A stretch of DNA of 64,000 nucleotides from contig CAMZDG010000009.1 in the NCBI GenBank assembly GCA_947305245.1, positions 1 through 64,000 of the forward strand, read 5' to 3'. The DNA comes from an uncultured Lachnospiraceae bacterium. Lineage in GTDB: Bacteria; Bacillota; Clostridia; Lachnospirales; Lachnospiraceae. This document shows positions 1 to 8,299 of this stretch, in pieces. The notes below the pieces were generated by a model. That model saw only the letters and a list, made by a program, of their open reading frames with translations, searched no databases and was not told where the DNA came from. Made by a program: the position numbers and the translations under genes. Position 1 is the stretch's first letter. Every line of letters begins with the position of its first letter.

Positions 1-36
1 ACGGCCAAAACCATTAATCGCAACTTTTACTGCCAT
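1..36 (-). CDS. gap: Glyceraldehyde-3-phosphate dehydrogenase, N-terminal end only
   Basis: Only the first 12 codons lie in the window, read leftward from an ATG at 36. They give MAVKVAINGFGR, the start of the Rossmann NAD-binding fold (INGFGRIGR) of type I GAPDH. A strong AGGAGG site lies at 43-48, seven bases before the ATG. The enzyme converts glyceraldehyde-3-phosphate to 1,3-bisphosphoglycerate in glycolysis. The rest of the gene is beyond the left edge. The call rests on the match of these residues to a very conserved N-terminus. Confidence 0.85.
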   Translation of the reverse strand, partial: MAVKVAINGFGR

Positions 37-70
37 TTTAGATTCCTCCTAAAATATTAAATTATATTTC

Positions 71-125
71 TTTTGACAATTTTCAGGGCCTTAAGGATCA
101 CCTTCCCCTTCTTAGATTGTCAAAA
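71..125. promoter_or_regulatory. Spaced inverted repeat upstream of gap, possible operator
   Basis: TTTTGACAAT at 71-80 and its exact reverse complement ATTGTCAAAA at 116-125 are separated by 35 bases. They lie in the gap leader, between gap (leftward) and the PHP-family gene (rightward). The arms are long for chance, but the spacing is large for one dimeric repressor, so DNA looping or two overlapping -35-like boxes are alternatives. No regulator is identified. The rest of 37-330 shows AT-rich promoter-like sequence and no gene. Confidence 0.3.
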
Positions 126-330
126 TTTTATCAGCAAACATATTTTACGTGATTCCCTTCGATAATTCAAGAGATAAATCAAAAATAATTCTCTTTTCTG
201 AAATTTTTTACCGTTTGTTCATTTTTTAGCTGTTTTTTTGCCAAATATCCGTTATACTTACTATGTCGGGCCCTTTGGGGGACATTTCTTCGCGACAAAT
301 TATGCACTTTTAACACAGAAAGGACAAAAC

Positions 331-1158
331 ATGAGTATCATCACTGCAGACTGTCATCTTCACTCGCATCACTCCGGCGACAGCGAAGCGCCGATGGAGG
401 ACATGATCCGCCGCGGCATTGAGCTGGGCCTAAAGACCATGTGCTTTACGGAACATAACGATTTCGATTATCCCGATGGCCCTAATGGCGAATCAGGATC
501 GATCTTTCTGCTCAACGCAGACTCCTACCTTTATGAGCTGATCACCCTGAAGGAAAAATATGCCGATCAGATCCAGATCCTCTTCGGCGTGGAGCTTGGC
601 CTTCAGCCCGAATGCATGAGAAAGAATGCCGTATTTGCCAAGAGCTATGACTTCGATTTCATCATTGGCTCCTCGCATCTTTGCCATGGCCGCGATCCCT
701 ATTACACTAAGCACTTTTATGAAGGGATCACCGAGGAGGAAGGATATCGGGAGTACTTTGTCTCCATCCTGGAGAACATTAAAAAGTTTCAGAATTTTGA
801 CGTCTACGGTCATTTGGATTACGTGGTGCGCTACGGTCCGACTAAGGATGACAATTATTGCTATGAAAAATACAAGGATGTGATCGATCCCATTCTCGAA
901 GAGCTTCTGGAAAAAGAAAAAGGGATCGAGCTCAACACCAGCGCCGTCGGGCGCGGGATGCGAGACTTCAATCCCTGCAAGGACATTTTAAAAAGATACC
1001 GCGAGCTTGGCGGCGAACTCATCACCGTAGGCAGCGATGCGCATAGACCTGAACACATTGCGACGGAATATGCCCGCGCCGCCGAGACGCTCGTTGACTG
1101 CGGCTTCAAGTATTACTGCGTCTACGAAAAGCGCGTACCGCACTTTATCAAGCTATAA
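331..1158 (+). CDS. PHP-family phosphatase, histidinol-phosphatase (HisJ) type
   Basis: The 275-residue product starts MSIITADCHLHSHHSGDSEA, the DxHxHSxxSGD motif of the PHP domain, which binds the metals. Later metal ligands are visible in FTEHND (about residue 42), GVELG, SSHLCHGRD and VGSDAH near the C-terminus. The size and motif order fit the HisJ/HisK branch, which removes phosphate from histidinol phosphate in histidine synthesis; substrate is inferred. The ATG at 331 was chosen because AGAAAGGA precedes it at about 317; an in-frame upstream TTG at 238 has no such site. It converges with the fused desulfurase gene, the two stops being only four bases apart. No other his gene is nearby. 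Confidence 0.8.
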   Translation: MSIITADCHLHSHHSGDSEAPMEDMIRRGIELGLKTMCFTEHNDFDYPDGPNGESGSIFLLNADSYLYELITLKEKYADQIQILFGVELGLQPECMRKNAVFAKSYDFDFIIGSSHLCHGRDPYYTKHFYEGITEEEGYREYFVSILENIKKFQNFDVYGHLDYVVRYGPTKDDNYCYEKYKDVIDPILEELLEKEKGIELNTSAVGRGMRDFNPCKDILKRYRELGGELITVGSDAHRPEHIATEYARAAETLVDCGFKYYCVYEKRVPHFIKL

Positions 1159-1162
1159 CGAT

Positions 1163-3493
1163 CTATCTGCATATCGTGCCGCCGCCGAGGACATGGTCGT
1201 CGTCATAGAACACGACGGCCTGACCAGGGGTTGCGGCGCGAACCTTTGCTTCAAATCTGCACTCTGCAAGATCTTCTCCGATCTTCTCGATCGTACAGAA
1301 CTCTCCCCCGTGATTATAGCGGATCTTTGCCTTGACTCGCATCGGCTCCTTCAGGTCCTCGATCGCCATAAAATTCAGATGATCACAGAGCACGCGGTCC
1401 ACAAAAAGCTCCTCGTTCTCGCCGATCACAACCTCATTGCTCTCCGGACGGATCTCCGTCACGAACACGCGATGCCCCATGGGAAGCTCAAGGCCCCTTC
1501 GCTGCCCAATGGTATAATGCGTGATCCCTTTATGTTTTCCAAGGATCTCTCCGTCCTTTGTCACAAAGTTCCCCGGCCCCGGAACACGATTCTTCGCCAC
1601 TCCGTCGATAAAGCTCGCATAATCATCCCCAGGGACAAAGCAGATCTCCTGGCTGTCCGGCTTGTCCGCCACTGGAAGCCCTGCCTCCTTCGCCATCTGA
1701 CGGACCTGTTCCTTATCATATTCACCCACCGGCATCAAGGTATGCGCGAGCTGTTCCTGCGTCAGATTATACAGCGCATAGGTCTGATCCTTCCCGGCCG
1801 TCACGGAATTACGGATCGCAAGTCTTCCGCCCGGGAGCTTTTCAATCCGCGCATAATGCCCTGTCGCCACATAGTCCGCGCCAAGCTCCAAACTCCTTTG
1901 AAGAAGCGCCTCCCACTTCACCTTTCGATTGCAAAGGATACAGGGATTCGGCGTCCTTCCGCGCAGATACTCCTCGATAAAGGGACAGATTACCTGCTCC
2001 CGAAATACGTCCTTAAAATTCATGACATAATAAGGAATGTCAAGGACCTGCGCCACGCGCCTTGCGTCCTCCACGGCCGAGGCGCCGCAGCACCCTCCGT
2101 TCTCGTCAATCCTGCTGGAATTCTCATCCTCCCAGATTTGCATGGTGACGCCAATCACATCATATCCCTGCTTCTTTAACAGCATGGCCGCCACGGAAGA
2201 ATCCACGCCTCCCGACATGCCGACCACGACTTTTTTCCCATTTCCCGGAAGCGCTGCCTTATCTCCACTTTTTTCTTCCGGCTTTGCCTCTGGTGCTTCT
2301 TTTTTCCCTTCCGGCCCAGCCTCTCGCGCGGGCAGATTTTCTTTCACCTGATACCCCATCATCTTACGGATCGATGCGATGATCTCCTTCAGCGCATCCA
2401 CGGTCTCATCGATCTCCTCCTTGGTATTTTCTTCAGAAAGCGTAAACCGCAGGGAACTCTTCGCTTCCTGCGCCGTTCTTCCCATGGCAAGAAGCACGTG
2501 CGAAGGCTCACTGCTCCCGATCGTGCAGGCAGATCCGCTGGAGGCACAGATCCCTCTCGCGTCAAGCTGCACCAAAACGGACTCCCCCTCCACCGGAGGA
2601 ATGCATACGCTCACGTGCCCCGCAAGATGCTCCGTCCCTTCCGCATTGATCCTGCAATCCGGAATCTCCTCCGAAAGCCTTTTCTTAAAATATGCGGAAA
2701 GTACCCTTACCTTTCCGTCATTTTCCTCCATGCTTGCAAGCGCCAGCTCCGCCGCCTTGCCAAAGCCTGCGATCCCGGCCACGTTCTCCGTGCCCGCCCT
2801 GCGCTTCCGCTCCTGGCTTCCCCCGAAAACAAAGGGCGTCAGCCGAAGCTCCTTCCTTGCATATAAAAGCCCGATCCCCTTCGGCCCGTGCAGCTTATGT
2901 GCGCTCGCGCTCAGAAGGTCGATCTTCATCTCCTTAACGTCAATGGGCAGATGCCCGAACGCCTGCACCGCATCCACGTGGAACAGAATCCCCCGCGCCC
3001 TGGCGATCTCTCCGATCTGAGCGATCGGCTCTATCGTTCCAACCTCATTATTGGCAAACATGACGCTGATGAGAACCGTGTCCGGGCGGATTGCCCTTTC
3101 CACCTGCTCCGCAGTCACCCTGCCATCCTCGTCCACGTCGAGATAAGTCACCTTCCAGCCTTCCCGCTCCAGCTCCTTACAGGTGTTTAAAACGGCATGA
3201 TGTTCAATCTTCGTCGTGATCAGATGGCCACCAGGGCGCAGGGATGCGCCAAACCGTAACGCCCAGTTGTCGCTCTCGGACCCGCCGGACGTGAAAAATA
3301 TCTCCTCCGGCTCCGCGCCGATCACTCTTGCCACGCGCCTTCTTCCCTCGGCGATCACCTTTTTTGCCTGACTCCCCAGCGAATACACCGCACTGGCATT
3401 GCCATACATATCCATATAGCATGGCATCATCTCCTGTAGCACTTCCGGTATGAGCTTGGTTGTCGCAGCATTATCCAAGTAGATCACTTTCAT
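1163..3493 (-). CDS. Cysteine desulfurase fused to tRNA 2-thiouridine synthase MnmA
   Basis: One 776-residue frame encodes two enzymes. Residues 1-380 are a NifS/IscS-type desulfurase: YLDNAATT start, PLP lysine in SAHKLHGPKG (about K200) and the persulfide cysteine in SSGSACT (about C323). A charged, Pro/Ala-rich linker (about 380-420) follows. Residues 420-776 are MnmA: PP-loop GMSGGVDSS, the catalytic cysteine in PNPCILCNRK (about C521) and the second one in SQEICFVPGDD (about C618). The desulfurase takes sulfur from cysteine and MnmA puts it on U34 of tRNAs for Lys, Glu and Gln, so fusion would allow direct sulfur handover. In many Firmicutes the two genes are adjacent but separate. The start (ATG 3493) follows AGGAAGG; the frame stays open further upstream without a usable site. 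Confidence 0.9.
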   Translation of the reverse strand: MKVIYLDNAATTKLIPEVLQEMMPCYMDMYGNASAVYSLGSQAKKVIAEGRRRVARVIGAEPEEIFFTSGGSESDNWALRFGASLRPGGHLITTKIEHHAVLNTCKELEREGWKVTYLDVDEDGRVTAEQVERAIRPDTVLISVMFANNEVGTIEPIAQIGEIARARGILFHVDAVQAFGHLPIDVKEMKIDLLSASAHKLHGPKGIGLLYARKELRLTPFVFGGSQERKRRAGTENVAGIAGFGKAAELALASMEENDGKVRVLSAYFKKRLSEEIPDCRINAEGTEHLAGHVSVCIPPVEGESVLVQLDARGICASSGSACTIGSSEPSHVLLAMGRTAQEAKSSLRFTLSEENTKEEIDETVDALKEIIASIRKMMGYQVKENLPAREAGPEGKKEAPEAKPEEKSGDKAALPGNGKKVVVGMSGGVDSSVAAMLLKKQGYDVIGVTMQIWEDENSSRIDENGGCCGASAVEDARRVAQVLDIPYYVMNFKDVFREQVICPFIEEYLRGRTPNPCILCNRKVKWEALLQRSLELGADYVATGHYARIEKLPGGRLAIRNSVTAGKDQTYALYNLTQEQLAHTLMPVGEYDKEQVRQMAKEAGLPVADKPDSQEICFVPGDDYASFIDGVAKNRVPGPGNFVTKDGEILGKHKGITHYTIGQRRGLELPMGHRVFVTEIRPESNEVVIGENEELFVDRVLCDHLNFMAIEDLKEPMRVKAKIRYNHGGEFCTIEKIGEDLAECRFEAKVRAATPGQAVVFYDDDHVLGGGTICR

Positions 3494-3535
3494 CACCGTA
3501 ACGTTCCTTCCTGGCTTCTCGTCCTTTGGCACTAC

Positions 3536-3603
3536 GCCGTTTTCCGCGCGTTTCACCCTTTGGCTTTGCGCCGCTTTCCACGCGTTTCGTCCTTTGGCTT
3601 TGC
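3536..3603. repeat. 34-bp imperfect tandem duplication in the desulfurase-MnmA leader
   Basis: Two 34-bp units (3536-3569 and 3570-3603) differ at four positions; both end in CTTTGGCTTTGC. They lie between the predicted promoter and the start codon, so they would be in the untranslated leader. No function is visible. Confidence 0.75.
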
Positions 3604-3612
3604 CTCCTCTCT

Positions 3613-3642
3613 AGTATAGCATTGCTCGCATGGTTCTTTCAA
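3613..3642 (-). promoter_or_regulatory. Sigma-A-type promoter for the desulfurase-MnmA gene
   Basis: On the minus strand TTGAAA (3637-3642) and TATACT (3613-3618) are 18 bases apart, and the -10 box has a TG extension (TGCTATACT). It lies 120 bases before the chosen start, with no other gene between. The fit to the consensus is good; a start site near 3606 is inferred. Confidence 0.6.
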
Positions 3643-3708
3643 CAGGCACTTTCGCGTATGATGTGGAAATGACCAATCGTTGCCTTTCGGCAGCGCAGGT
3701 GCCTTCTC

Positions 3709-5256
3709 TTGAACAGTCTAATGCTTGAAAAGCTCCGCTCCTTTACGAAACGCCCTCTCCTTGCAGGAACCATGATATTAACCCTCACGGGCCTTGCCAG
3801 CCGCCTGATCGGGTTTTTCTATCGCATCTATCTCTCCCGCCTTTTCGGAGAGGAAAACTTAGGTCTCTATCAGCTCATCAGCCCCGTGATCGCGCTCTCC
3901 TTTTCCTTCACGGCCGCGGGCTATCAGACCGCCGTCTCTAAGCTGACGGCGGAGTTCGCCGCACGCTCTGCCGCCTGCCAAGCCTCCTTTGGCAAGCCAG
4001 GCGCCCAGTCTACTTCTGACACGTCAAGCACTCCGTCTTCTTTCGGCAAGCCAAACACTCCGTCTATTTCCAACATGTCCCGTCGCCTGTCAGAGAGGGC
4101 TCTCTTGCCCATATCGCACAGACCCATGCTCGCCGCGCTGAGCATTTCCCTGCCCCTTTCCGCCCTTTGCACGGCCGCAACTTACTTTCTCGCGGATCCT
4201 ATCGGAACCTTTCTGCTCGGGGACTCGCGCACCGTCCCGCTTCTTCGCATCATCTCGTTTTCCTTCCCTTTCGTCGGGATCCACGCCTGCATCAACGGCT
4301 GGTTCTATGGGATGAAGAAGGCAGGCCTGCCCTCCCTTGCACAGATCATCGAGCAGCTCACCCGCGTCGGCTGCGTCTTTTTTATCACCATGCGCGACGT
4401 CTCCCTTGGAAAGTCGCCCGACATAAGCACCGCCGTCTTCGGACTCGCCCTGGGAGAACTCGTCAGCATGACCGTCGCCATCGTGACCTACCTTCCCTAT
4501 GTTTCTTGCCTCGATCAACGCCCCCTGCGACCACCTCATTCCAGCGCAGGCGAGGCCGGGCCATCCGCTCAGTCGCCCTGGACCGATCTCTACCACGGCC
4601 TTCTCGCCATGGCCCTGCCCCTGACCGCAAACCGCATGACCCTGACCTTTCTTGGCAGTCTGGAATCCGTCGCGATCCCTGCCATGCTAAGGCTCTACGG
4701 CTACACGTCCGAAGGCGCTCTTTCCGTCTATGGCGTTCTCACCGGCATGGCCCTCCCGCTGATCTTCTTTCCCAACGCCCTGACTGGATCGATTGCCGTC
4801 ATGCTACTGCCCATGATCTCTGAAAACTTTTGCCTGCATAAGATGGATGCGGTGCGTGCCCTCACGTTGCAGGCGCTCAAATGGTGCCTTCTGATGGGGC
4901 TGGCCTGCCTAAGTGTTTTCGTCCTTTTCGGTCCCTGGCTCGGCACGGTCATGTTTCACAGTGCGCTTGCAGGCAGGTGCATTCGCACGCTCGGTTGGAT
5001 CTGTCCCTTTCTCTATCTCGACGTCACTCTGTCCAGCATCCTGCAGGGTCTCGGGAAGGCTGGCACGGTCTTCGCCGTCAATCTCCTCAGCCTGTTCCTC
5101 CGCCTTGCCTTCGTCTACCTTGCCGTGCCGATCTTTGGCATCCGCGGCTTCCTTTGGGGCATGCTCGCCGGTCAGCTCCTTCTCACGGGACTTTATGGCC
5201 TTACTCTGGCAAAGGTTTTCACAAAAAAAGAACCGCAGACTTCCCTGCGGTTCTGA
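3709..5256 (+). CDS. spoVB: Stage V sporulation protein B-like lipid flippase (MATE/MOP family)
   Basis: The 515-residue protein has many hydrophobic segments along its length. Its N-terminus (TMILTLTGLASRLIGFFYRI) is typical of SpoVB/MurJ-like exporters, which flip lipid-linked sugars; SpoVB acts in spore cortex synthesis. Residues about 87-127 are a Ser/Pro/Gly-rich stretch with a repeated SFGKP motif and no counterpart expected in the family. The TTG start at 3709 has AGGTG seven bases upstream; an ATG at 3721 is the alternative. The last codons overlap the hairpin terminator of the convergent nrdR gene. Family assignment is firm, but the choice between SpoVB and a general polysaccharide exporter is an inference. 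Confidence 0.75.
   Translation: MNSLMLEKLRSFTKRPLLAGTMILTLTGLASRLIGFFYRIYLSRLFGEENLGLYQLISPVIALSFSFTAAGYQTAVSKLTAEFAARSAACQASFGKPGAQSTSDTSSTPSSFGKPNTPSISNMSRRLSERALLPISHRPMLAALSISLPLSALCTAATYFLADPIGTFLLGDSRTVPLLRIISFSFPFVGIHACINGWFYGMKKAGLPSLAQIIEQLTRVGCVFFITMRDVSLGKSPDISTAVFGLALGELVSMTVAIVTYLPYVSCLDQRPLRPPHSSAGEAGPSAQSPWTDLYHGLLAMALPLTANRMTLTFLGSLESVAIPAMLRLYGYTSEGALSVYGVLTGMALPLIFFPNALTGSIAVMLLPMISENFCLHKMDAVRALTLQALKWCLLMGLACLSVFVLFGPWLGTVMFHSALAGRCIRTLGWICPFLYLDVTLSSILQGLGKAGTVFAVNLLSLFLRLAFVYLAVPIFGIRGFLWGMLAGQLLLTGLYGLTLAKVFTKKEPQTSLRF
5222..5254 (-). terminator. Intrinsic terminator of nrdR, inside the spoVB coding end
   Basis: A perfect 10-bp stem (AGAACCGCAG at 5229-5238 with CTGCGGTTCT at 5245-5254) is followed on the minus strand by a run of seven U. 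It is oriented for the nrdR transcript. Its right arm reaches the spoVB stop codon, so the two genes overlap at RNA level. Confidence 0.8.
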
Positions 5257-5357
5257 TTCCTGCAATGTATGAATTACTTCTCGTGATGCCTGAACGCATC
5301 TCCCATACCTTAAGTGCCTTCATTGCATTAAGCACCTTCCTTGCCTTAAGCCTCTTC

Positions 5358-5807
5358 CTATTTCAGCATCGTCTTTAGCTCATCCATGAAGGTATTGATG
5401 TCCTTAAACTCCCGATAGACGGATGCAAATCTTACGTAAGCCACCTCGTCCAAGTCCTTCAGCTTATTCATTACGATCTCACCGATCACGCGGCTGGGGA
5501 TTTCCTTATCTTCCATGCTGAAGATTTCGTTCTCCACCTCATTTACCAAATTGGTCAGCTGCGTCGCACTGACGGGACGCTTATGACAGGCACGCAGAAC
5601 GCCTGCCTCGATCTTCTCACGATCATAGGTCTGACGATTGTTATCCTTCTTGATGATGATCAGAGGGATCGTCTCAATCTTTTCATAGGTGGTAAATCTC
5701 TTGCCACATTCATCGCATTCCCTTCTGCGACGGATGGAATTATTATCCTCAGCAGGTCTGGAATCGATCACGCGGGTATTTTCCTGATTACAATAGGGAC
5801 ACTTCAC
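5358..5807 (-). CDS. nrdR: Transcriptional repressor NrdR
   Basis: The 149-residue product has the two-part NrdR build: a zinc ribbon (CPYC at 3-6, CDECGKRF at about 31-38) and an ATP-cone starting near residue 48 (IIIKKDNNRQTYDREKIEAG). NrdR senses ATP/dATP and represses ribonucleotide reductase genes. Length matches the family. AAGGAGGAACC precedes the ATG. No nrd gene is in the window. The next gene to the left converges, and a terminator lies 100 bases past the stop. Confidence 0.95.
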   Translation of the reverse strand: MKCPYCNQENTRVIDSRPAEDNNSIRRRRECDECGKRFTTYEKIETIPLIIIKKDNNRQTYDREKIEAGVLRACHKRPVSATQLTNLVNEVENEIFSMEDKEIPSRVIGEIVMNKLKDLDEVAYVRFASVYREFKDINTFMDELKTMLK

Positions 5808-5864
5808 TTTGGTTCCTCCTTGTGCGTAAAATACTCTTTTGTTGTCATAATTTTACGCTTTTTC

Positions 5865-6095
5865 TCAATCTATGTCAACCAGAATAATGTCCGGCCCGAT
5901 CTGCCGAATGTCCTTCCAGCAGATTGAAATTTCCGGGTCACACTTTAGAAAACCAAGCAGCTTACAGCTTCCCGGGACCATGATCTTACAGATGCAACCC
6001 TTGCACTCATCGAATTCCAGATCGCAGATCCGTCCCAGCTTGCGACAGTCCCTGACATTGATTACGTCCTTGCTTTGCAGTTCGGAAAAAGTCAC
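5865..6095 (-). CDS. YlmC/YmxH family PRC-barrel sporulation protein
   Basis: This 76-residue protein (GTG start, AGGGG upstream) has the short PRC-barrel pattern of YlmC/YmxH: SKDVINV, GRICDLEFD, then KDIRQIGPDIILVDID at the end. Members are common near sporulation and cell-division genes in Clostridia; their molecular role is poorly known. Two cysteines in CKGCIC are often seen in clostridial members. It lies 57 bases before nrdR on the same strand and may share a transcript. Confidence 0.75.
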   Translation of the reverse strand: MTFSELQSKDVINVRDCRKLGRICDLEFDECKGCICKIMVPGSCKLLGFLKCDPEISICWKDIRQIGPDIILVDID

Positions 6096-6184
6096 CTGAC
6101 GCTACCCCTGACTGTTTTCTATCAATATATGCAGCTCCGCGCGTTCGTCGCCTCGCACGCGGACTCTGCAGTTGATCCGCCGGA

Positions 6185-7111
6185 TCACTCCACGGCTTCC
6201 ACGCCGCCGCATTTCGGAACAGGATTGATGGAACCGTCCGCATTGTACCGGAACTCTGCCACGCAGACGCTCCGATGGAATAGGCTCCCTCCGGGAAGCT
6301 CTCCCGTATGATAGAAAAGATAGGAATGCCCCTTGAAATCCGCAATGCCAGGGTGGTTCGTGAAGACGCCGCCCTCCTCAGTCATCAGCACGCCGCCGTA
6401 CTTCCAAGGCCCCGTGGGTCCCTCCGATACGGAATACGCGAGATGCTCTTGATGCACGCCCTGTGCAAACGCCGCATATACCATGTAATACAGTCCATTT
6501 CTCTTATAGAACCAAGGCCCCTCGCCGTAGGTCGTTCCCGTCATGTGTCCGCCCTTTCCGAAGGCCTCCTCCGTCATCGGGATCTTTACCACGCCAACGC
6601 TCTGATCATACGAGATCATGTCCTCATTCAGGAGCACGTACCGAAGCTCCGGATTACCAAAGTAGAGGTACGCCTGACCGTCATCATCAATGTAGACCGT
6701 GGGATCAATGTCATTCCAGTCTCCCTCGTCTACCAGCGGATACCCTAGATCCGTAAAAGGCCCTTCCGGCTTGTCTGAAATACCGACCGCGATCGCCATG
6801 CCGCCATCCTTCTTATGTACGGGACAATACAGATAGAACTTCCCGTTTCTCTCTATGGCCTGCGGCGCCCACGCGCGATCATCCGCCCATGCAATGTCAT
6901 CCAGCGAGAAGATCTTTCCGTGATCCGTCCAGTTCACCATGTCCTTCGTCGAAAAACATCTCCAATCGATCATGGTATAAAAATCATTGACCAGCTGATC
7001 CTCATCATGCGTGGTATAGAGATACAGCGTGTCCCCATATACCATCGGTGCCGGATCCGCCGTGTAGATCGACGAAACGATAGGGTTCGTTCCCATTTTC
7101 TTTGCTTCCAT
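6185..7111 (-). CDS. Glycoside hydrolase family 43 enzyme
   Basis: The 308-residue protein shows the GH43 five-bladed propeller signature. The general base is in YTADPAPMVYGD near the start, the pKa-setting Asp in NDIDPTVYIDDDGQAYLYFG (about residue 135) and the acid Glu in EGPWFYKRNGLYYMVYA (about 195). Such enzymes cut beta-xylosides or alpha-arabinosides of hemicellulose; exact substrate is unknown. No signal peptide is seen, so it should act on imported oligosaccharides. The ATG at 7111 is preferred over 7117 because AGGAG at 7119-7123 is only one base from the latter. It lies directly behind the membrane acyltransferase, so the two are probably translated together. Confidence 0.85.
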   Translation of the reverse strand: MEAKKMGTNPIVSSIYTADPAPMVYGDTLYLYTTHDEDQLVNDFYTMIDWRCFSTKDMVNWTDHGKIFSLDDIAWADDRAWAPQAIERNGKFYLYCPVHKKDGGMAIAVGISDKPEGPFTDLGYPLVDEGDWNDIDPTVYIDDDGQAYLYFGNPELRYVLLNEDMISYDQSVGVVKIPMTEEAFGKGGHMTGTTYGEGPWFYKRNGLYYMVYAAFAQGVHQEHLAYSVSEGPTGPWKYGGVLMTEEGGVFTNHPGIADFKGHSYLFYHTGELPGGSLFHRSVCVAEFRYNADGSINPVPKCGGVEAVE

Positions 7112-7113
7112 TT

Positions 7114-8271
7114 TCATTCTCCTTTTTTATCTCTTGTCAGCTTACCGCCGACGAATGCACGGATCTTGTCCCAGATGGCCTTAACGCCAAGGGGCCCCAG
7201 GATGCCTGCGACCACGTAAAGCAATTTAAGGTTGATACTCCATTCCCAGAAATACCATTCCGTCGCCTGGAATGCCTCCACGTTAAAATACGGCAACTCG
7301 ATCAAGTGCATGCTAATGAACATAAGCACGCAATTGAGGAGATTAAAGAACATGATTTGCAATGCCATGATCCAGAAGGTATTACAGGACATGAAATTTA
7401 CGAACTTGCTTTCATAAACAGGCTTCCCAAGCAATTCAACCATGGTCAACCAAAATAGGATCCCGACCAGTGAAGACACAAGCGGCGTGATCAGATATGG
7501 GCTGGTAAATCCCGACAGATCGTCCAGGGAATCAAAGGCCACGTCATATGGTGCAGGCAAGTAAACGGTACGGATCATGTTGATGAGGAGCAATGCAAAT
7601 AACAACGCGATCTTCCATCCGCCGGAAAGACTTTCATGCTTCTTTTCCAGCCGCTCCCGGTAAAGGATCCCCAGCTCCAGAAAGGGCAGGAAAAACATAC
7701 ATTTCACCGGTAACAAGAAATAGGGCGAAGCCGTCGGCAAAATGTTCTTTGCCAGATACACGGAAAGCAAATGAAGACAGATAAAAATCCCCAAAGCAAC
7801 ATAGCTATTCCAAAACCTGGCGAGGAATTTCTTGATCACGGCATATAGGATCAGGACCGTAAACAACGTAAGCACAAACCATGTCGGCTCCGCGATGGGC
7901 GCAAACGCTCCGATGGTGAGCACACGTTCTAAGGTGTATGACAAATACCATGACGCGATCGCTGGCCTTTCTCCAAGTTTATACCAATCCATCAGCTGCT
8001 GGATCAGAAAAACAAAGCAGGACAGCCCAAGGAAGGGCACCAGGAGTGTTTTGACCTTCTTCCATACGTAGGCCGGCAATTTCGTATTGGAATCCACCTT
8101 GTTAAAATATCCGGAGATAAAGACAAACATCGGCATAAAGAAGGAATTATAAGGAATAAAATCTCCGAAAAAATGAAATGTCGTAAAGGTGTGTGAATCC
8201 ACCACCATAAATATGCCGATTGCAGACAAAACCATAAATTTTTTATTGGATTTACTGCGCTGCTCTTTCAT
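7114..8271 (-). CDS. Acyltransferase-3 family membrane protein
   Basis: The 385-residue protein is a multi-pass membrane protein with about ten hydrophobic segments. VDSHTFTTFHFFGDFIPYNSFF near the start and FMPMFVFISGYF match the usual Acyltransferase-3 N-terminal pattern (SH near the catalytic site, then FISGY). These proteins O-acetylate or otherwise acylate surface sugars. A second member of this family is at 36.9-38 kb. It precedes the GH43 gene with almost no gap and starts 28 bases after the end of the large signalling gene. Confidence 0.75.
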   Translation of the reverse strand: MKEQRSKSNKKFMVLSAIGIFMVVDSHTFTTFHFFGDFIPYNSFFMPMFVFISGYFNKVDSNTKLPAYVWKKVKTLLVPFLGLSCFVFLIQQLMDWYKLGERPAIASWYLSYTLERVLTIGAFAPIAEPTWFVLTLFTVLILYAVIKKFLARFWNSYVALGIFICLHLLSVYLAKNILPTASPYFLLPVKCMFFLPFLELGILYRERLEKKHESLSGGWKIALLFALLLINMIRTVYLPAPYDVAFDSLDDLSGFTSPYLITPLVSSLVGILFWLTMVELLGKPVYESKFVNFMSCNTFWIMALQIMFFNLLNCVLMFISMHLIELPYFNVEAFQATEWYFWEWSINLKLLYVVAGILGPLGVKAIWDKIRAFVGGKLTRDKKGE

Positions 8272-8299
8272 GACTTACACAACTCCCTTTCCCCGGAGT

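Noticed and set aside
1037-2179. Plus-strand open frame of 380 codons
   Set aside because: Antisense to MnmA, whose catalytic motifs are intact; no ribosome site or domain on the plus strand.
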